Assembly (NCBI GenBank): GCA_017513525.1
Contig: JAFXFC010000011.1
Span: forward strand, 1 to 64,000
Length of the DNA stretch: 64,000 nt
Direction: 5' to 3'
Source of the DNA: Clostridia bacterium
Lineage (GTDB): Bacteria; Bacillota; Clostridia; Oscillospirales; Acutalibacteraceae
The notes below the pieces were generated by a model. It saw only the letters and a program-made list of their open reading frames with translations. It was not told where the DNA came from and searched no databases. The translations under genes and the position numbers were made by a program. Of the stretch, positions 60,506 to 64,000 are shown piece after piece; positions within the stretch are counted from its first letter, which is position 1; each line of letters begins with the position of its first letter.

Positions 60506-60678
60506 GTGCTTCGCACTTAGGGCACCCCCGGCGAGGGTTCCCTAAAACCTTCCTGCGCTAAAAAAGCATATCGGATTTCGCTGTCTGCGGACAGCGACGA
60601 AAGGCTCTGCCTCTCGACACCGTGACCTTTTGAAAAAGGTCAACGAAAACTTCAATCGGCGCTTCCGCGCCAAGTTTC
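60506..60678. repeat. Array of six hairpins, repeat-like intergenic element
   Basis: Stems in order: GTGC/GCAC (60506-60516); TTAGGG-ACCC/GGGT-CCCTAA (60517-60545); CGCTGTC/GACAGCG (60579-60596); AGGC/GCCT (60602-60612); TGACCTTTT/AAAAGGTCA (60623-60642, 2-base loop); GAAAACTT and GGCGC pairing with GCGCC and AAGTTTC (60645-60678). Base composition is more GC-rich than the surrounding spacer. It looks like a dispersed repeat, though no second copy is in the window. Confidence 0.65.
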
Positions 60679-60716
60679 ATACCACCAACTTTTATTTAAA
60701 AACAAAAATATAGTTA

Positions 60717-60760
60717 TAAAAGGACTGAAACGGAGTTGCCGAATCAGCCCTTTTAGTTTT
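60717..60760. terminator. Terminator of fhs
   Basis: 11-bp stem AAAAGGACTGA/TCAGCCCTTTT with one mismatch and a 15-base loop; T runs on both strands nearby. Confidence 0.75.
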
Positions 60761-60761
60761 T

Positions 60762-62438
60762 TTAGAAAAGTCCTGTGATTTTGCCGTTTTCGTCAACATC
60801 TATTCTTTCTGCTGCGGGAACCTTGGGAAGTCCGGGCATTGTGAGAATATCACCTGTGAGAACTACTATGAAGCCTGCACCTGCAGAAACCTTGACATTC
60901 TTAACGGTAACTCTGAAGCCTTCGGGAGCACCAAGCTTTGTGGGGTCGTCAGAGAATGAATACTGTGTTTTTGCAACACAAATGGGAAGATTTCCGAAGC
61001 CGAGAGCTGTGAGCTGTTCAATCTGCTTCTTTGCAGCAGGTAAAACATTAATGCCGTCACCGCCGTAAACCTTTTTTACAATGGCTTCAATTTTTTCTTC
61101 AATTGTTGTGTCAAGCTCGTAAGCAAAGGTGAAATTGCCCTTTTCTTCTTCGCAAAGACGTACAACTTCCTTTGCGAGCTCTTCGCCGCCCTTGCCGCCT
61201 TGGGCCCATACTGTTGAAAGAACGGTATTTACACCGAGTTCCTTGCACTTTTTGATAATGAAATCAATTTCGTTATCTGTATCGGTGGGGAAGCGGTTAA
61301 CTGCAACAACGCAGGGGAGCTTATATACATTCTTGATGTTTGAAACATGGCGAAGAAGATTAGGAATACCCTTTTCGAGAGCTGCAAGATCTTCAGTACC
61401 CAGTGCAGTTTTGGGGAGACCGCCGTGCATCTTAAGAGCACGGACCGTTGCAACAACTACGACTGCATCGGGAGTAAGACCTGCAAGTCTGCACTTGATA
61501 TCAAGGAATTTTTCAGCACCGAGGTCGGCACCGAAGCCCGCTTCTGTGACAGTGTAGTCGCCCATCTTAAGAGCAATTTTTGTTGCCATAACAGAGTTAC
61601 AGCCGTGTGCAATATTAGCAAAAGGACCGCCGTGAACGAATGCGGGAGTACCTTCAAGTGTCTGAACAAGGTTGGGCTTTAATGCGTCCTTAAGAAGAGC
61701 AGTCATAGCGCCCTGAGCATTGAGCTGTCCGCAAGTTACGGGCTTATCGTCATAGGTGTAGCCGACAATGATATTTGAAAGCTTTTCTTTGAGCTCTGTA
61801 ATAGAATTTGAAAGGCAAAGCACTGCCATAATTTCACTTGCAACCGTGATATCAAAGCCGTCTTCACGGGGGACACCGTTAGCCTTACCGCCCATACCGT
61901 CGACAATGAAACGAAGCTGACGGTCGTTCATATCGACGCATCGCTTCCATGTGATTTTTCTGACATCAATGCCGAGCTGGTTACCCTGCTGAATGTGATT
62001 ATCGAGCATAGCAGCAAGAAGATTGTTTGCAGCACCTATAGCGTGGAAGTCACCCGTAAAGTGAAGATTTATATCTTCCATGGGAACTACCTGAGCATAT
62101 CCGCCGCCTGCAGCACCGCCCTTGACACCGAAAACGGGGCCGAGTGAGGGTTCACGAAGAGCTACTGTTACATTCTTGCCGATTCGTCTGAGACCGTCTG
62201 CAAGACCTATTGTAGTTGTGGTTTTGCCCTCACCTGCAGGTGTGGGAGTGATAGCTGTAACAAGAACGAGCTTACCGTCTTTTTTATCTGTTTCTTTAAG
62301 AAGTGAAAGATCGACCTTTGCCTTATAATTGCCGTACTGTTCAATATATTTTTCATCAACTTGTGCAGTTTTTGCAATTTCAGTGATGTGACGCATTTTA
62401 CAGCTCTGAGCAATTTCTATATCGGATTTGTATTCCAA
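60762..62438 (-). CDS. fhs: Formate-tetrahydrofolate ligase
   Basis: 558 residues, the usual length. It makes 10-formyl-THF from formate, THF and ATP, feeding purine synthesis and, in acetogens, the Wood-Ljungdahl methyl branch. ATP loop [85 protein letters not shown], and [17 protein letters not shown] start with GGAGG seven bases upstream. Follows purL by 71 bases, fitting a purine/one-carbon unit. Confidence 0.97.
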   Translation of the reverse strand: MEYKSDIEIAQSCKMRHITEIAKTAQVDEKYIEQYGNYKAKVDLSLLKETDKKDGKLVLVTAITPTPAGEGKTTTTIGLADGLRRIGKNVTVALREPSLGPVFGVKGGAAGGGYAQVVPMEDINLHFTGDFHAIGAANNLLAAMLDNHIQQGNQLGIDVRKITWKRCVDMNDRQLRFIVDGMGGKANGVPREDGFDITVASEIMAVLCLSNSITELKEKLSNIIVGYTYDDKPVTCGQLNAQGAMTALLKDALKPNLVQTLEGTPAFVHGGPFANIAHGCNSVMATKIALKMGDYTVTEAGFGADLGAEKFLDIKCRLAGLTPDAVVVVATVRALKMHGGLPKTALGTEDLAALEKGIPNLLRHVSNIKNVYKLPCVVAVNRFPTDTDNEIDFIIKKCKELGVNTVLSTVWAQGGKGGEELAKEVVRLCEEEKGNFTFAYELDTTIEEKIEAIVKKVYGGDGINVLPAAKKQIEQLTALGFGNLPICVAKTQYSFSDDPTKLGAPEGFRVTVKNVKVSAGAGFIVVLTGDILTMPGLPKVPAAERIDVDENGKITGLF

Positions 62439-62471
62439 AATATTTTCCTCCTTTGGTTTTTTAAGGGGAGA

Positions 62472-62500
62472 GCAAAGAAGCAGAAATCCTGCTTCTTTGC
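62472..62500 (-). other. Stem-loop between purL and fhs
   Basis: 12-bp perfect stem GCAAAGAAGCAG/CTGCTTCTTTGC with a 5-base loop. On the transcribed (minus) strand it is not followed by a U tract, so it may be a processing or partial-attenuation hairpin; a T run exists only on the plus side. Confidence 0.6.
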
Positions 62501-62509
62501 GTGTTTTTA

Positions 62510-64000
62510 TTATTCAGTAAAATATTTAACAGCTGCTTTGAACATCTGTATATCATATTCGCCGGGAACGTTCTTGTAAAGTCCGTCAGCGATTCTTTCG
62601 GAGTGACCCATCTTACCGAATACTCTGCCGTCGGGGGAGGTGATACCCTCAATAGCGCAAAGAGAACCGTTGGGATTAAAGTCAATGTTTGCGGTAGCGT
62701 TGCCGTCAAGGTCAACGTACTGTGTTGCAATCTGTCCGTTCTTACTGAGCTCTTCAATTAATTCGGGGGAAGCCAGGAACTTTCCTTCACCGTGAGAGAT
62801 AGGTACATTCACAATGTCACCGACATTCATAAGGCTGAGCCAGGGAGACTTTGTTGATGCGATACGAGTGTGAACAATTCTGCTCTGGTGACGGTTGATG
62901 TTGTTGAAAGTAAGAGTGGGACAATTTTCATCAGTATCAATAATCTTTCCGTAGGGAACAAGACCGAGCTTGATAAGAGCCTGGAAACCGTTACAGATAC
63001 CGCACATAAGACCGTCACGGTTGTCAAGAAGGTCCGTTACAGCCTCTTTGACTGCGGGGTTACGGAAGAATGCAGTAATAAACTTTGCTGAACCGTCGGG
63101 CTCGTCACCGCCTGAGAAACCGCCGGGAATGAAAATTATCTGGCTTTCTTTGACCTTCTTTGAGAAGCCTTCAACACTTCTTGCAACATCTTCCGCGGTG
63201 AGGTTTCTTATTACGAAAATTTCAGCCTCTGCACCTGCTTTTTCAACAGCACGAGCCGAGTCGTATTCACAGTTTGTGCCGGGGAATACGGGAATAAGAA
63301 CCTTGGGACGGGCTACCTTATTCTGAGGTCTCAAACTGCACTTGCCTTCAAAGGAGAATGTGGGAATTTCACCCTTGTCTTCCTTTGCCTTTGTGGGATA
63401 TACATCTTCAAGTGTGGCAGTGTGTAATTTATAAAGCTCTTCAATTGAAGCAGAGTCTTCACCGAGATTGATAACGGGTTCTTCAGTAGTTGTACCGATT
63501 TTCATTACACCGGGAAGAGCTACATCTTCTGTAAGCTCAGCTACTATAAAGCCCCACATGCCGAGATGCCAATTGTCTTTAAGGTCAGAGGATGCGTTGA
63601 AGCCTATGTTATTACCGAAGGACATCTTCATAACTGCTTCGCCGATACCGTGCTCAACTGCCCATGAAGCCTTAACCTTACCCTCTTTACAAAGGCTGTG
63701 GAATGCTTCCCATGTAGATTTCAGGCTTTCTGCACTTTCGTCTTTAGCACCGAAGAGGTAAACGGGATTTCCTGCTTCCTTGAATTCGGGGCTTATTACA
63801 TCCTGCTTCTTGATAGGAGCAATAGCAAAGGAAATAAGTGTGGGAGGAACGTCCTTGTCAAGGAAGCTGCCTGACATTGAGTCCTTACCGCCTATACCAG
63901 CAGCGCTTAATTCAAGCTGGGCATCAAGTGCACCTAAAAGAGCTGCAAAGGGCTTACCCCAACGCTCGGGCTCTGTCTTGAGCTTCTCGAAGAATTCCTG
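62510..64000 (-). CDS. purL: Phosphoribosylformylglycinamidine synthase, C-terminal part
   Basis: The last 497 codons of a large single-chain FGAR amidotransferase (PurL-PurQ fusion, about 1200-1250 residues in this group). It makes FGAM from FGAR and glutamine in purine synthesis. The frame is open to the window edge; [12 protein letters not shown] near the edge is the AIR-synthase-like C domain. The glutaminase domain (about the last 260 residues) has [31 protein letters not shown], the nucleophile Cys in [17 protein letters not shown], and the His/Glu block ISHGEGKF. Upstream of fhs on the same strand. Confidence 0.96.
   Translation of the reverse strand, partial: QEFFEKLKTEPERWGKPFAALLGALDAQLELSAAGIGGKDSMSGSFLDKDVPPTLISFAIAPIKKQDVISPEFKEAGNPVYLFGAKDESAESLKSTWEAFHSLCKEGKVKASWAVEHGIGEAVMKMSFGNNIGFNASSDLKDNWHLGMWGFIVAELTEDVALPGVMKIGTTTEEPVINLGEDSASIEELYKLHTATLEDVYPTKAKEDKGEIPTFSFEGKCSLRPQNKVARPKVLIPVFPGTNCEYDSARAVEKAGAEAEIFVIRNLTAEDVARSVEGFSKKVKESQIIFIPGGFSGGDEPDGSAKFITAFFRNPAVKEAVTDLLDNRDGLMCGICNGFQALIKLGLVPYGKIIDTDENCPTLTFNNINRHQSRIVHTRIASTKSPWLSLMNVGDIVNVPISHGEGKFLASPELIEELSKNGQIATQYVDLDGNATANIDFNPNGSLCAIEGITSPDGRVFGKMGHSERIADGLYKNVPGEYDIQMFKAAVKYFTE

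Larger units (their letters stand above)
60396..60761. other. 366-base gap holding an array of hairpins and the fhs terminator
   Basis: No credible gene. From 60506 to 60678 almost every base lies in one of six consecutive stem-loops (listed in the repeat entry). The fhs terminator follows at 60717-60760. Confidence 0.7.

Noticed and set aside
60396..60761. Riboswitch upstream of the DUF6054-like gene or fhs
   Set aside because: The hairpin array lies downstream of fhs and on the 5' side of an unrelated gene; no known aptamer core is recognised.

Overview
The window looks like a chromosomal segment of an anaerobic, probably gut-associated member of the Clostridia (Oscillospiraceae-like Firmicutes). 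The reasons are Firmicutes-type promoters (TTGACA/TATAAT with 17-base spacers), strong GGAGG ribosome sites, many stem-loop/U-tract terminators, the single-chain PurL type, exported proteins with dockerin and cohesin modules, and several intracellular glycoside hydrolases. This is inferred from gene content; no taxonomic search was possible.

Layout. (1) 1-1.8 kb: the 3' part of a large serine recombinase abuts tRNA-Leu(UAG), the edge of an integrated element. (2) 1.85-10.9 kb, minus strand: an OYE-type flavin reductase, an SDR, an FAD fumarate-reductase-like protein, a TIM-barrel isomerase and a PHP phosphoesterase in one run, then a transcription unit with a PatB-like beta-lyase fused to a thioredoxin-fold domain and a GPH sugar symporter. 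(3) 10.9-19.1 kb: GH30 enzyme with a DtxR/MntR-like regulator, LiaF-like membrane protein, YyaL-like DUF255 protein, an intergenic region of nested inverted repeats, an amidohydrolase, a 47-residue Asn/Gln repeat microprotein and an alpha/beta hydrolase. (4) 19.2-29.4 kb: GH2, a three-gene exported operon (transglutaminase with dockerin, DHHW/AlgX-like, G5 lipoprotein), GH29 fucosidase, GalT, a small secreted Cys-rich protein, a phosphoribosyltransferase. (5) 29.5-40.7 kb: PBP1A, RuvX, a secreted CHAP/SH3/GH25/dockerin lysin, and the pyrH-frr-uppS-cdsA-dxr-rseP-ispG housekeeping cluster. (6) 40.7-50.7 kb: NahK-like sugar kinase, a 54-residue peptide, TPM and zinc-ribbon membrane proteins, a Cys-rich conserved protein, and an operon of a glycosidase-like protein, a ceramidase-like protein and a Gfo/Idh dehydrogenase. 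(7) 50.9-64 kb: a 50-residue peptide, a hairpin repeat element, a cohesin/dockerin/transglutaminase protein, potABCD, an exonuclease, an Mrp ATPase, a second inverted copy of the hairpin element, a hairpin-rich gap, fhs and the 3' part of purL.

Themes. Intracellular glycan use (GH2, GH29, GH30, GalT, NahK, GPH transporter) fits scavenging of host or plant oligosaccharides. Three exported proteins carry dockerin-type repeats with a shared D-A-R...L-R signature and one also carries a cohesin, pointing to a surface assembly built around transglutaminase-like and peptidoglycan-lytic modules. The most unusual items are the family of tiny amphipathic-helix peptides with strong expression signals, the Asn/Gln microprotein, the PatB-thioredoxin fusion, the reductase operon, and three unrelated classes of structured intergenic repeats, one of which shows compensatory base changes between its two copies.
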